Assembly: GCF_029872155.1 (NCBI RefSeq)
Contig: NZ_JARXLA010000002.1
Span: 186,001 to 250,000, forward strand
DNA: 64,000 nucleotides
Direction: 5' to 3'
Source: Hyphomicrobium sp. D-2
GTDB taxonomy: Bacteria; Pseudomonadota; Alphaproteobacteria; Rhizobiales; Hyphomicrobiaceae
The notes beneath the pieces are model-generated. The model did not search any database. It was not told where the DNA came from and saw only the letters and a program-made list of their open reading frames with translations. Positions within the stretch are counted from its first letter, which is position 1; each line of letters starts with the position of its first letter. Both the position numbers and the translations under genes were made by a program. Of this stretch, positions 1 through 9,898 are shown one piece after another.

Positions 1-165
1 GAGATGAGTGCGCACTGGGCGCGCAGGCGGTACATAATCTCAAATGTGCTGAATTACGTTCTTTTTGTTGTGCTTGTCGCCGTAATTACCGGTGGGTATT
101 TTACGGGGAGTTCCGCTCAGTCGGGATTGCAGTCGGCTGCCGGCTGCCTAGTGTGGCGCGTTCCG

Positions 166-882
166 ATGAGCCATCACATTGCTATCTTCGATGACGATAA
201 AGAGGCATGCGCGCCTCTACAACATGAGCTTTGGCGCAACGGGTTTGAAGTTACTGTCGCATCGGATTGCGATGTTCTCATTCACTGCGTGCGAAGCGCC
301 GCCATTGACCTAGTCACACTTGAAATCAGCGCAATTGACACCGACGGGACGGACATCATCCGAACCGTGCGCAGAATTTGCGATGTGCCGGTGATTATTA
401 TCACCCCGCGCGGAACGCCGGATGATCGTGTGCTAGGACTTGAAAGCGGCGCTGACGATTACATTCTGAAGCCGTTCAACATGCGCGAAGTGGTGCTGCG
501 CATAGAAAAGGTTCTGAAGCGTCGCGTTGGCACGCGGGGTGGGCAAGACGTGATCGGGCAGGATGAACGCTACCTGCTCGACTTTGGCATTTTGAATGTA
601 TCCCGCCGCGATCTGCGAGGAGCGAACGACGAGGTCATCGCGCTTACCGCTGCGGAATTCGATCTGTTAACCATTCTGACGAGGCATGCCGGCCGAACTC
701 TATCGCGCGACGAGATTATGCGACGCCTTAAAGGTAAATCGTGGTCGCCGTTGGATCGAGTGTTGGACAAATGCATCGTCCAATTGCGTAAGAAGATTGA
801 GCCCGTGGCAGACGAGCCAATACTTATCAAAAGCATTCGATCCGTGGGCTACATCTACGCGGGTAATGTCACGCGCATCTGA
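166..882 (+). CDS. OmpR/PhoB-family response regulator with atypical receiver
   Basis: This 238-residue protein has an N-terminal receiver domain (about 1-120) and a C-terminal winged-helix DNA-binding domain (about 135-235, with the TAAEFDLL and IRSVGYIY signatures). The frame is open further upstream, but the ATG at 166 (MSHHIAIFDDD) starts exactly at the receiver. The acidic pocket (D9-D11) and the KPF lysine are present. At the phospho-acceptor position the usual Asp of L-D-x-x-L-P is Glu (residue 53, in LVTLEIS), and the following Pro is also lost. Such a protein could not be phosphorylated in the normal way, and the Glu may mimic the active state. No histidine kinase gene is adjacent. 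The fold assignment is firm; the target genes are unknown. Confidence 0.88.
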   Translation: MSHHIAIFDDDKEACAPLQHELWRNGFEVTVASDCDVLIHCVRSAAIDLVTLEISAIDTDGTDIIRTVRRICDVPVIIITPRGTPDDRVLGLESGADDYILKPFNMREVVLRIEKVLKRRVGTRGGQDVIGQDERYLLDFGILNVSRRDLRGANDEVIALTAAEFDLLTILTRHAGRTLSRDEIMRRLKGKSWSPLDRVLDKCIVQLRKKIEPVADEPILIKSIRSVGYIYAGNVTRI

Positions 883-1206
883 CTTGCGCGGTCTGGTACA
901 AATCGGAACAAAACACACTCTTGCCAGCGACGATCAGTGCGCTGAAAGATGGTCCGTTTGCGGAGGTATCCGTCGGCGGCGCCCCGTTTGGTGGCCGCAA
1001 ACTCTTGTAGAGCAGCCTAGGCGGTGGCCTTGGAATCCCTTCCTCTGTGCGAGCCCGTTGTATTTGGCGGTTATCAAGAGAAGGCAACCGGATCTGTACG
1101 CTAACGCGCTGAAAAATGCGAACGGTGCCGCAGCTCGGCTCATATAGTCAGAACACAGAGCAACGGCGATGTTGTCAGTATTTGCAAGCCAAAAGGGGGG
1201 CTGGCA
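883..1206. other. Intergenic region, no gene seen
   Basis: About 320 bases lie between the response regulator and the Crp/Fnr-type gene. The open frames here overlap each other in several phases and have no recognisable product. A short purine-rich stretch (AAAGGGGGGCTGGCA) just before 1207 can act as the ribosome binding site of the next gene. Confidence 0.5.
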
Positions 1207-1908
1207 ATGGGTAACGAAAACATATTGCTGGCGGCGCTTGAAGCGGACGTAAGAGAATCAATTTCGCGTGAGATGGAACTGGTGGTGATGTCGTGTCGCC
1301 AGCAGGTTATGCGCCGGAGATGTCGTCCGGACTATATCTATTTCCCAGAAGGCGGACTGGTGTCTGTCATTGCGCGATCAGCGCGCAGAGAGCAGGCGGA
1401 CGTTGGAACAATAGGACGGGAAGGGTGCACGGCTGTTGAAGTCGTATTGGGATGCGAACGCGCGTATCAGGATGCGATCGTACTGGTCTCGGGCCCAGCT
1501 TGGCGCATTGATACCGAGCGCGTTCTGACGTTATGTCAGCACGGTTCGCCTTTACGCGCTGTGCTGATGCGCTATGCCTACGTTACGCTGATGCAAGCGC
1601 GTGAAACGGCCCTTGTGAATGCACGCGGCACCATCCTTCAACGGGTCGCGCGGTGGATTCTTATTGCCTGCGAAAAGATGAGTACGACGCAGCTGCCGCT
1701 GACGCACGACGAAATTTCTGCGGCGTTGGGTGTGCGGCGTGCAGGAGTCACGGTGGCTTTAGGGCGCCTTGCAGATACCGGCGTAATCCACATGGAGCGT
1801 GGTCGTATAGCAATCGACAATGCGTTAGGTCTGATTGAAGCCGCAAGGGGATACTATTCGGCAATGGGAATGGCTGACCCTGGCTTTGTGCCAGCGGGTG
1901 CGGACTGA
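1207..1908 (+). CDS. Crp/Fnr-family transcriptional regulator
   Basis: This 233-residue protein has an N-terminal cyclic-nucleotide-binding-like beta-roll (about 25-125, including YIYFPEGGLVSVI and the IGREG turn) and a C-terminal Crp-type helix-turn-helix (about 165-200, LTHDEISAALGVRRAGVTVALGRL). The N-terminal pocket lacks an obvious cAMP-binding RxS motif, so its ligand is unknown. The HTH type (LGVRRAGVT) is common among alphaproteobacterial regulators of this family. Its stop codon overlaps the ATG of the next gene (TGATG at 1906-1910), so the two are probably translationally coupled. Confidence 0.85.
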   Translation: MGNENILLAALEADVRESISREMELVVMSCRQQVMRRRCRPDYIYFPEGGLVSVIARSARREQADVGTIGREGCTAVEVVLGCERAYQDAIVLVSGPAWRIDTERVLTLCQHGSPLRAVLMRYAYVTLMQARETALVNARGTILQRVARWILIACEKMSTTQLPLTHDEISAALGVRRAGVTVALGRLADTGVIHMERGRIAIDNALGLIEAARGYYSAMGMADPGFVPAGAD

Positions 1909-3611
1909 TGCCGCTGCGCGGCGAAAGCCGACAGCGGCTGCGGTTCGGGCAAGTCGCAGGCTTGTCCTCGACAATGGCGGTAATTGATCGAATTGTGAGA
2001 AAGTTGAAAGTTGGCCGCCGAGGAAGAAAACCCTCGGTATTGCTGATGGCCGATCGGCGGGGATGGATTTTCGATCGATGCGCACAAGCGCTGGCCAGCA
2101 ATCTGTCGGATGAATTCGAGTTTAGCATCCGTTATGTCGAAGACGGCGCTGAGTTCGATGCGAGTCAGTTTGATCTCGTTTATTTGTTTTTTTGGGGCGA
2201 GCGCATTTACAGGAACATGCAAGTCGACCCCTATCGGCTTGTGAAGCACGTTGCGAGCCATCGGTGGGAAGATGATCCGCTTTATGGTCCGTGTGATGCG
2301 CGGGAATTTGGCTGGCGCTACTTACGGGACTGCACGGTCGTACACTGCACCTCAAAACGCCTAGAGGCGCTGCTGCAAGGGCAGCATCAGGACGTTAGAT
2401 CATTGCCGAGCGGGTTCGACGCAAGGCAATTTTTCCCGAGAGCACGGCGGACCGGTCCGCTAGTTGTTGGATGGGCCGGGAATGTGCAGGACGCCGTGAA
2501 GCAGGTTGACTCAATTCTTGCGCCTGCGTGTGAGGGTGTTTTTGATCTTCGTTTGGCGTCGGGATCATTACCGGCGCGTAAAATGAACGAATTTTATAAC
2601 CAATGTGACGTCATTGCGGTTACGTCTCGCCATGAGGGGCATCCCATGCCGCTGATCGAGGGAATGGCCGCGGGCTGCTTTCCTGTGACGACAAACGTGG
2701 GCGTTGCCCCGGAAATTGTCAGGCACGGGGAGAATGGTCTGATTGTGCCGTCCACCAGCGAAGCGTTCAAAGGCGCTTTGTCGTGGTGCGCCCAGAATCT
2801 GCAGCATGTCAGGTCGATGGGATCGGCCAACGCAGCCATGATTCAACAACGACTGTCCTGGTCAGCGTTGGAAGGGCAGTACAGAGAACTATTTCGCGAC
2901 ATGCTTCGGCGGGTGTCAGGTCCTCGTTTCCGTAACGATGATGTTTCGTGTGATACGCCGCTGCAAACCTTCAAAGCATTTTGTGAGATTTTCTGGCGTC
3001 ACGGATACAGTCAGGTGCACGGAGTAACATTGCGGGGACGCACGTGCGACTTTACTACTTACGATGGCGAGCCCGTGCCCTATTCAGGGATGCCGCCACT
3101 GTCAAAGCTGCCCAACCATGTGATCCGGCACATTGCGGATCGTGAAAGCGTAGCTGAGCACACGGAGCTGGTTTCGTTTTTGAATGACGCGCCTGATGAA
3201 CTCGCGCTGCACGGCCTCTATCACGTCGACCATTCCGTCATGAGTGGAGACGAGTTGCGGGGCGACATCAGCGAGGGGCTGTCAATAATGAAGAAGACAT
3301 TTCCGAGAAAGCTGGTTCGATATTTCATTCCACCGTTCAATCGCTCCAGCGATCAGCTTGTCGATGTCTGCCGAGAGTTTGATCTTCACGTGCTAGGCAC
3401 GGATGGTGTGCACCTGGAGGCGCAGATTAGCGATGTGACGATAGAGGAGGGCGTCTGGTATCGCTATCATCATCACCGTTTTTATCCGGAAAGCACGTGT
3501 CGGTACTATCCAACCACCCTCGCGAGCTTAGATGCTGCGTTGGGGCGCGGGCGGAATGGTGGATCGTCTCTCCTTGGAGAAGATACGCGGAAGCGGGAAA
3601 TTGCCCTATGA
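1908..3611 (+). CDS. Glycosyltransferase (GT4-like) fused to a polysaccharide-deacetylase-like domain
   Basis: A 567-residue protein. Residues about 40-340 look like a GT-B glycosyltransferase of family 4: GPLVVGWAGN at the start of the C-terminal Rossmann lobe, then SRHEGHPMPLIEGMAAGCFPV, the E-x7-E-type donor-sugar motif. Residues about 350-545 resemble a NodB/polysaccharide-deacetylase-like fold (ELALHGLYHVDHS, then RYFIPPFNRSSDQLV). The family's first-strand DD metal motif is not obvious, so deacetylase activity is doubtful. The annotated ATG overlaps the stop of the upstream regulator. An internal ATG at 1974 (MAVIDRIVRK) is a possible alternative start. The likely role is cell-surface polysaccharide synthesis or modification. 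Confidence 0.75.
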   Translation: MPLRGESRQRLRFGQVAGLSSTMAVIDRIVRKLKVGRRGRKPSVLLMADRRGWIFDRCAQALASNLSDEFEFSIRYVEDGAEFDASQFDLVYLFFWGERIYRNMQVDPYRLVKHVASHRWEDDPLYGPCDAREFGWRYLRDCTVVHCTSKRLEALLQGQHQDVRSLPSGFDARQFFPRARRTGPLVVGWAGNVQDAVKQVDSILAPACEGVFDLRLASGSLPARKMNEFYNQCDVIAVTSRHEGHPMPLIEGMAAGCFPVTTNVGVAPEIVRHGENGLIVPSTSEAFKGALSWCAQNLQHVRSMGSANAAMIQQRLSWSALEGQYRELFRDMLRRVSGPRFRNDDVSCDTPLQTFKAFCEIFWRHGYSQVHGVTLRGRTCDFTTYDGEPVPYSGMPPLSKLPNHVIRHIADRESVAEHTELVSFLNDAPDELALHGLYHVDHSVMSGDELRGDISEGLSIMKKTFPRKLVRYFIPPFNRSSDQLVDVCREFDLHVLGTDGVHLEAQISDVTIEEGVWYRYHHHRFYPESTCRYYPTTLASLDAALGRGRNGGSSLLGEDTRKREIAL

Positions 3612-3644
3612 TGACGTTACAGGTGCTCTAGCTACCCGTTACCG

Positions 3645-5047
3645 TCACCACGCAACCTTGACGCCGAGCTTGCCGTCGTACGCGTTGCCGTCTGCATGTT
3701 CGCCGATGCCGACGAGATAGGATGCGTTGGCATAGATGGCTGCGCCGTCGCCGATGTCGGTGGAAAAGCCGGTGTTGATCTCGAACGTGGTGCCGCCCAT
3801 GTCAGCCGCGAACGGAATGAAGCCGGTGGCAGACGAGAACTTCGTCTTTGGATCGCCGAGGAACTCATACCAGAAGTTGGGTCGCACCCATGCGGTGAAG
3901 GTAGATGGTGCTCCGGTCAGCCAGGTCGGGGTGCCGAAGTCCTGCGCAAAGCGCACACCCACACGCCCCACCAGTGAATTGACGTTACCGAAGTGCACCT
4001 GTGCGGCGACATCGGATCCGTTGCTGAGGTTGACGGTCTGATAGGCGAGCTGCGCCTGTGGCTCGATGCTGAAGCCGCCGGGTCCGGTGTAAACCGGATA
4101 GCCACCTTCGAGTGATGCACCGAAGGCGCCGCCATCTGTTTTCATCTTCGGGATGCGGTTGGACTTAGCGTCAATATCGTACCACGATCCTAACAGCAGC
4201 GCGTCGACGTAGGCGTTCTCAGGTGTGTAGTGGGTCCAGTAAACGCCCCATGAGTACGCCATGAAGCTGTTCTCGCCCGCCTTGCCATCGCCGATGTGCC
4301 GCACATCGCCGGAGCCGTGACCAATGGCGAAGAACGCACCGGCATGATTGCGTGATGTCCCGACATCGCCGTCGCGATAAAGATCCATACCGCCCTGGAA
4401 GGCCCAGAAGTCATAGTCGTACTTCGGGCCGGCGCCGTAGATGCCACCCTTACCGCCGTCGCGATCCCCATGCTGGCCGATCACACGCGCCCACGCTGCA
4501 TTTGGTGCGCCTTCAGCGTATGAACTGACCGCCGTACCGCGCCGTTCGTGCAGTGTGTCCAGCATCAGACGGCCATAGAGCAGCGTCATCGCCGGCACGG
4601 CTGCATAGAGCGAGGTTTCCTGCCGCCAATCAGGGATGTCGTCGCCACACACCGGTGCTGATGGATCCAGCGCGCAATCGAGCTCTGAACGCAGGTACCA
4701 ACTATCGGGATTGGCACCGTTCTCACCGCCGCGGTAGAGCGAATATTCATACGGACCGGCGACGACGGGGCCGGCCAGCGCGAACAAGCCTGGCACCGTC
4801 GCTCCGTTAAGTGCGTCAACAATGAGAATGCCGTCCAACCGCGTGAGATCACCACCACCGCCGACGTTATTGACCGACAGCAACGAGGTGCCAATCGCGT
4901 TGCCGCCATCGATCACCAGCCTATCGGATGACGATCCATCGCTGCCAAGATGTGTATTGACACCAAGCGTGCCGCCCGCGCCGAGGTAATCGTTGACCGT
5001 CAAGGTTTTGAACGGTCCCGCGCTCGAACCCGGCGGCGTGAACTGCA
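3645..5047 (-). repeat. 1.4-kb repeat copy A (autotransporter 3' half)
   Basis: The DNA for the end of the passenger and the whole beta-domain closely matches 31817-33219 on the other strand, from PPGSSAGPFKTL to the C-terminus. Differences are scattered substitutions plus about one extra codon. The 5' passenger regions differ much more, which suggests recent duplication or gene conversion of the 3' part. Confidence 0.8.
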
Positions 5048-6524
5048 CAAGGCTGCCTGCTCCGTTTACGACCAGAGATACGTTTGAATCATCGATGACG
5101 TTCCAGGTTGAACTGCGGAGCGAAACGATCGAAGTTCCACCAGCCGCTGTTGTTGCCGCGCCAGTCAATGTTGATCCTACCGCGTCAATGTCCAGTGTTG
5201 CACCGTTGGCGACGTTCAGCAGCTCATCGCCGCCGGTCACTGTGGAATCTGTCACCACCGCGATCAACTCTCCGTCAATCACATTAAACCCAGCACCATT
5301 GGCTGCGCTCAACGTGCTGTCGGTTATGGTTGCGATGTTGTCGCCGCTAGCCGAACGAACAGCATCTGCACCGTTGCCAACCGCTGTGATTGTGCTGTTG
5401 GCAGTGACAAGTTGGGAGGTGTCTGCGAGGTGAACGCCATGAGCACCCGCACCCGAAGTTGAGATGCCTGAGCCATTAGAAAGATTGAGGGTGGCGCTAT
5501 CGACAACGTAAGCACCCTAAGCGCCATCGCCGCTTGTCGTGACACTCGAGCCGTCGAACGTAGTCGTGCTGTTAGTCTGTGTTTGCGTGCCGATTGCGTC
5601 GATGCCGCTCGTTGCAATGGTTGAGCCAACGACAGTAGCCGTGCTGTTGAGGTACACCCCCATGCCCCAGCCGCCGTCGCCGCTTGTCGTGATGCTGGAG
5701 CCATCGACAGTCATCGCGCTGAAGGCCCGCAACTGTGCGCCAGTAGCGTGGGCACCGCTTGTTGTTACGCTTGAACCGTTCAAAATGTTGATTGTGGCGT
5801 TAGCCGTCGCGTTTGCGCCGGTAGCCTCGTCTCCGCTTGTCGTGATGTTGGAGCCGTCGATAGTGACTGTGCCCCCGGACACTGCGCCTGCGCCCCAGGC
5901 CCTGTCCCCGATCGTCGTAACGCTTGAGCCGTTCTCAATGTTGATTGTGCCGCCGTCGATTGCGATTGCACCAGCGGCCTCGTCTGCGCTCGTCGCGATG
6001 CTGATGCTGTCGGCCGCAATCTGCCCGCTATCGCGGGCATGTAAACCGTGTCCTGTGCCGGCGGTTGTGATCTGTGTGCCGTTGCTGAGTGTGATGAGCG
6101 CGGTGGAGCCTTCCACGTACGCTCCGTGAGCATCCACACCTGAAGTGTGCACCGTGATCCCATCGCCTGTGATCTGGCCACCAGACAACGCAAAGAGCCC
6201 AATTGCGTTATCGCCCGTAGTGGTGATCTGGGTGCCGTTGCTCAGTGATATCAGTGAGCCTAGGCCCTGTGCGTGGGCGCCGTAGGCATTGGAGCCACTC
6301 GTAATCGCTGTAACGATCCCGACGCTGACGATGCTTCCACTGTTGAGTGCCCATAACGCGATGCCCGCGTTGCCGTTCGCTGGAGATGTATTATAGGTTC
6401 CGCTGGCTATCTCATTGGTGCCATTCGCTATAAGTTGCTGAGCTTGCGCTCTCCCTCCTTGCATCACGGCAAGCAATGCGATGATTGAAAACGCGCAGCG
6501 ATGCGCATGGCATGACAAGATCAT
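3645..6524 (-). pseudogene. Autotransporter interrupted by an in-frame TAG
   Basis: On the minus strand one reading frame runs from ATG 6524 (signal peptide MILSCHAHRCAFSIIALLAV, ending AQA; SD GAGAGG) to TGA 3645-3647. It would encode about 959 residues but is broken by a single TAG at 5517-5519. Before the stop lies a passenger made of 25-26-residue repeats of the type TTSGD-x-A-x-GA. After it come more passenger, then a C-terminal beta-barrel domain ending KLGVKVAW. The frame is the same on both sides, so this is a nonsense change and not a frameshift. In sister repeats the stop position is W, T or I, so TGG to TAG is the simplest origin. The second half is nearly identical to the intact gene at 30583-33219. 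Read-through is possible; otherwise the product is a secreted passenger fragment without an anchor. Confidence 0.85.
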
Positions 6525-7222
6525 GACCGTCCCTCTCGAAAAACTGGTTGCGGTCATGCCGCTGAAAATTGGAAGTGTCGCGCTGCGCATCGCAGCAACG
6601 CAGGCCTGACGCCTAGCTGGGCACGGTATGAAGGTGACTAAAACAGCGGACGTCATCGCGCGTCATGGAGCGATCCCAACTGATCTGAACACAGACCAGC
6701 ATCGGTGATTCGCGCCGCGACTCTATTGTCGCTCACAGAGATATAAGGAGATGTGCTCAGTACCGTCGCAAATTAAACACGGTACACTGACGAATTTGAG
6801 ATGCCCGCCATCTGCTATCAGTTAGAGCAATAATGCCGGAGTTCCCCGCATTCTGATCTGGTCTCAGGTCGACTGCGAGTACGCCCAAGTCTGACGGCTA
6901 TAAGCATCGCAGTGCGCGTACAGGTGACGGGCACGGAGCCACACGTGTTCGCGTTGATCGGGTGTGCGGCTCGCCGCCTTCGGAAGGGTTCCGGTCGGCC
7001 GCATGTCTAACTTCGCCAAGCTTCTCAGCGCTTGGGTTTTGCAAAGCGACGCAGGCCTTAGTGGAGCATCGGATGCACAGCGCGCTCTGACGTGTCTTTC
7101 AAATCTTTCGGTTCATACAACTTAGACTGCGGACCGGTGAGTTGCCTGCATGTCACACAGGCTGTGGATAGAAGTTTGCGGTAATTGACTCTCGCTTCAA
7201 TGTGTTGCGAATCAGATGGGTC
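6525..7222. other. Intergenic region between divergent units
   Basis: About 700 bases separate the autotransporter start from the riboswitch. I see no convincing coding region. The stretch should hold the autotransporter promoter (leftward) and the promoter of the riboswitch-controlled operon (rightward), but no strong consensus promoter was recognised. Confidence 0.45.
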
Positions 7223-7395
7223 GGTTCCCACGAGGACTAACAGGGAATGTGGTGAGGGCATGCCGCCCGACTCCACAACTGCCCCCGCAACTGTAAGCGA
7301 CGAGGCGTGGTCCTAAATGCCACTGGAGGTGCTACCTCCGGGAAGGCGGACCGCATACCGATGACTCGCGAGTCAGTAGACCTGCCGACAGCCGT
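7223..7395 (+). ncRNA. Cobalamin (adenosylcobalamin-type) riboswitch
   Basis: The stretch carries the conserved cobalamin aptamer blocks in the right order: AACAGGGAA then GGTG near 7238-7254, the B12 box core GCCCCCGCAACTGTAAGCG near 7284-7303, ATGCCACTGG near 7318-7327, GGGAAGGCGGA near 7340-7350, and GATGACTCGCGAGTCAGTAGACCTGCC near 7360-7386 (quoted in two parts of one block). About 125 bases separate it from the start of the TonB receptor at 7520, room for an expression platform. Cobalamin binding is expected to repress the downstream genes. The aptamer call is firm; the exact ends are approximate. Confidence 0.93.
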
Positions 7396-7519
7396 GGTCA
7401 CGCGCGAGCACGCATCAGACGGGGTGTTCTGATCGTTGTCAAAACTGGAAAGGCCATGTGTCTTCCCGGTTGGGCTTCGTTCGCGGTGACGTGCCGCCTT
7501 TTGTATCGCGTAGGTTGGA

Positions 7520-9811
7520 ATGTCATCGAAGTTGGAGCGGGCGCGCATTGCGTGTCTGGGGCGTCGTAGTGCGTCTTTCGTAGCAATCACGTCCTGTCTG
7601 CAGTTTGCCGCGGCGTCCATAGCCAGCGCTCAAAGCACTACGGAAGCAGATCTACCGCCACTGGTCGTGCAGCCCGCCGTGCCCAAGAAGGCCGCTCCGA
7701 AAAAGAAGCCGCAGGCTCAAGCAACACAACCTGCAGTAAGCCCTGCGCCAGTGTCGCTCGCAACAAAATCCGCAGATGAGCGCGCGCCGCAGGATCGTAA
7801 TGATCCGGGCACAAACGGCTTCGTCGCCACCCAATCCAGCGTCACCACCAAAACGCCCGGCACCGTGCTGACAACGCCGCGCTCGATCTCGACGGTTACC
7901 AAGGCCGAGATCGAGGAACGGAATGCGGAAACCGTCTATCAAGCGCTGCAGTTTTCATCGGGTGTGAACGCCTATCCGTTTTCCGGTGGCTTCATCACGC
8001 GCGAGCAGGCGCAGGTGCGCGGCTTCCTTGCCTATCAATATCTCGACGGCCTCAAGCAGCACGACAGCAACTGGGGCATCGAGCCCTACGGACTGGAGCG
8101 CGTTGACGTCCTGAAGGGCCCGGCATCGATGCTGTACGGGCAGGGCAGCCCCGGCGGTCTCGTTGCACTGACGAGCAAGCGTCCGACCGATGAGCCTTTC
8201 ACCGAAGTTGTGCTGAAGGCAGGCACGAATGACAAGGTGCAGGCCGGCTTCGACTTCGGCGGTCCGATCGGCGGCAACGGCGCTCTGAGCTACCGTCTGA
8301 CCGGCATGGGCCGCGTGGCCGATGGTCTGGTCGACTTCACCGACAACGATCGCTTCTTCATCGCGCCGGCTATTACGTTCCGTCCCAGCAGTGACACCAG
8401 CTTCACGCTGATGGCTTCCTATCAGTATGACCCGAACATGACGATCCAGCAGCCGCTGCCTTTTGCCGGTACCGTCGTTCCCGGTCCGAACGGGCAGTAC
8501 ATTTCGCGTGACCTGTTCCTGGGCGAACCGGGCTATCACGACACCGACAGGCGCACCCTGAAGATCGGCTACGAGTTTCGCCACCGCTTCAATGAGACGT
8601 GGTCGATTGAGCAGAATGCCGCCTACCGGCACATCGACATCACGCTGCAGGAAATGCAGGGCAGTGGCGTTGTTGCTGGCACGACGACCGCGCGCAACAT
8701 GTTCATGGCCGAGTACACGATCGAGACCTATCAGGTCGATACGCGCATGCGTGCCGAGTTTGACACCGGTTTCATCAAGCACAATCTCGCATTCGGCATC
8801 GATTATGCGAACATTCCCAACTATCAGGGCGTAGCGCTCAACCGGACCAACTATTTCCTCGATCTTTATAATCCGGTCTATGGCCAGCCAATGGGTGCCA
8901 ATCCATTCATCCAGAAGCGCTACCAGGACTTTGAGCAGGCTGGCGCGTACATCATCGACACCATCACGGCGGGCAATCTGACGGTCGTTGCCGGGCTGCG
9001 TCACGACCGTGCAAAATCTGCCCAGCAAACGCAGGCCTATAATGCTGCGCTGGGTGGCTTCACCAATCCGCCGTACGTTCCCAAGGATGACAGCGCCAAC
9101 ACGGTGCAACTTGGCGCCAGCTACGAATTGCCGGGTGGGTTCGCACCGTATGTCAGCTATTCGGAATCGTTTTTCCCGACACCGGGCAACAACCTGTTCG
9201 GCGTGCCGTTCGAACCAACAACGGGCGAACAGTATGAGGCGGGCATCAAGTATCAGCCGATTGGCATCAATGCGTTGTTCACCGCTGCTGTCTTCGATCT
9301 GTCGCAGCAGAACGTGCTGACAGCCGATCCGACGACGCCGGGCAACCGCATCCAGATTGGTGAAGTGAACTCGAAAGGCTTCGAGCTGGAAGGGCGTGGA
9401 TCGCTTGGCAACGGTTGGAGTTTTGCGGCGAACTACACCTACCTTGACGCAAAAACGGCCGACACAAAAACAACGCCGATCTATCTCGCCAAGCATCAGG
9501 CCGCGCTTTGGGCGTCCTATGCCTTCGATGAGGGTGCATTGCGCGGCGTTATGCTGGGCGGTGGCGTGCGTTACCTGGGGGAAACCAATGGCAACGCGGC
9601 CAACACGTTCAAGGTGCCGTCGTTTACGCTGTACGATGCCGCCGTGCATTACGACCTTGGCGTACTGTCCAATGCGTTCGACAACTGGCGCCTCAGCCTC
9701 AATGCGAAGAACCTGACCGACGAGCGCTACGTCACCAACTGCGAGTCTCTCACATCGTGTTATTACGGCGAAGGCCGCGCCGTTGATGTGACCCTGCGTA
9801 TGCGCTACTGA
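7520..9811 (+). CDS. TonB-dependent receptor (siderophore-receptor type) under cobalamin riboswitch
   Basis: A 763-residue outer-membrane receptor. It has a signal peptide (about 1-38, ending ASAQ), a TonB-box-like LPPLVV, a Lys/Ala/Pro-rich linker (AVPKKAAPKKKP), a plug domain (about 110-220; VDVLKGPASMLYGQGSPGG is the typical plug signature) and a beta-barrel ending in aromatic Tyr (LRMRY). The plug and barrel resemble FhuA/FpvA-type siderophore receptors and not BtuB. However, the gene lies directly behind a cobalamin riboswitch and before FhuF-like and BacA-like genes. A cobalamin, cobinamide or metal-chelate substrate is therefore inferred from context. The start at 7520 has a weak purine-rich SD (GGTTGGA). 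Confidence 0.9.
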   Translation: MSSKLERARIACLGRRSASFVAITSCLQFAAASIASAQSTTEADLPPLVVQPAVPKKAAPKKKPQAQATQPAVSPAPVSLATKSADERAPQDRNDPGTNGFVATQSSVTTKTPGTVLTTPRSISTVTKAEIEERNAETVYQALQFSSGVNAYPFSGGFITREQAQVRGFLAYQYLDGLKQHDSNWGIEPYGLERVDVLKGPASMLYGQGSPGGLVALTSKRPTDEPFTEVVLKAGTNDKVQAGFDFGGPIGGNGALSYRLTGMGRVADGLVDFTDNDRFFIAPAITFRPSSDTSFTLMASYQYDPNMTIQQPLPFAGTVVPGPNGQYISRDLFLGEPGYHDTDRRTLKIGYEFRHRFNETWSIEQNAAYRHIDITLQEMQGSGVVAGTTTARNMFMAEYTIETYQVDTRMRAEFDTGFIKHNLAFGIDYANIPNYQGVALNRTNYFLDLYNPVYGQPMGANPFIQKRYQDFEQAGAYIIDTITAGNLTVVAGLRHDRAKSAQQTQAYNAALGGFTNPPYVPKDDSANTVQLGASYELPGGFAPYVSYSESFFPTPGNNLFGVPFEPTTGEQYEAGIKYQPIGINALFTAAVFDLSQQNVLTADPTTPGNRIQIGEVNSKGFELEGRGSLGNGWSFAANYTYLDAKTADTKTTPIYLAKHQAALWASYAFDEGALRGVMLGGGVRYLGETNGNAANTFKVPSFTLYDAAVHYDLGVLSNAFDNWRLSLNAKNLTDERYVTNCESLTSCYYGEGRAVDVTLRMRY

Positions 9812-9841
9812 CCGGCGTCCTCACCGAAATACAATAAAGCG

Positions 9842-9864
9842 CGGGCAGCCCAACCGGCTGCCCG
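9842..9864 (+). other. Stem-loop between receptor and fhuF-like gene
   Basis: A perfect 9-bp stem (CGGGCAGCC / GGCTGCCCG) with a 5-base loop sits 30 bases after the receptor stop. It is not followed by a T-run, so it may be an mRNA-stabilising or attenuating hairpin rather than a full terminator. Confidence 0.55.
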
Positions 9865-9898
9865 TCTGGCTTCGAAACGTTGAAAGCGCAGGCGGAGC

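Noticed and set aside
7955-9649. 564-codon minus-strand frame opposite the receptor at 7520
   Set aside because: It is the antisense shadow of a clearly coding receptor gene, with Arg/His-rich composition typical of GC-rich shadows.
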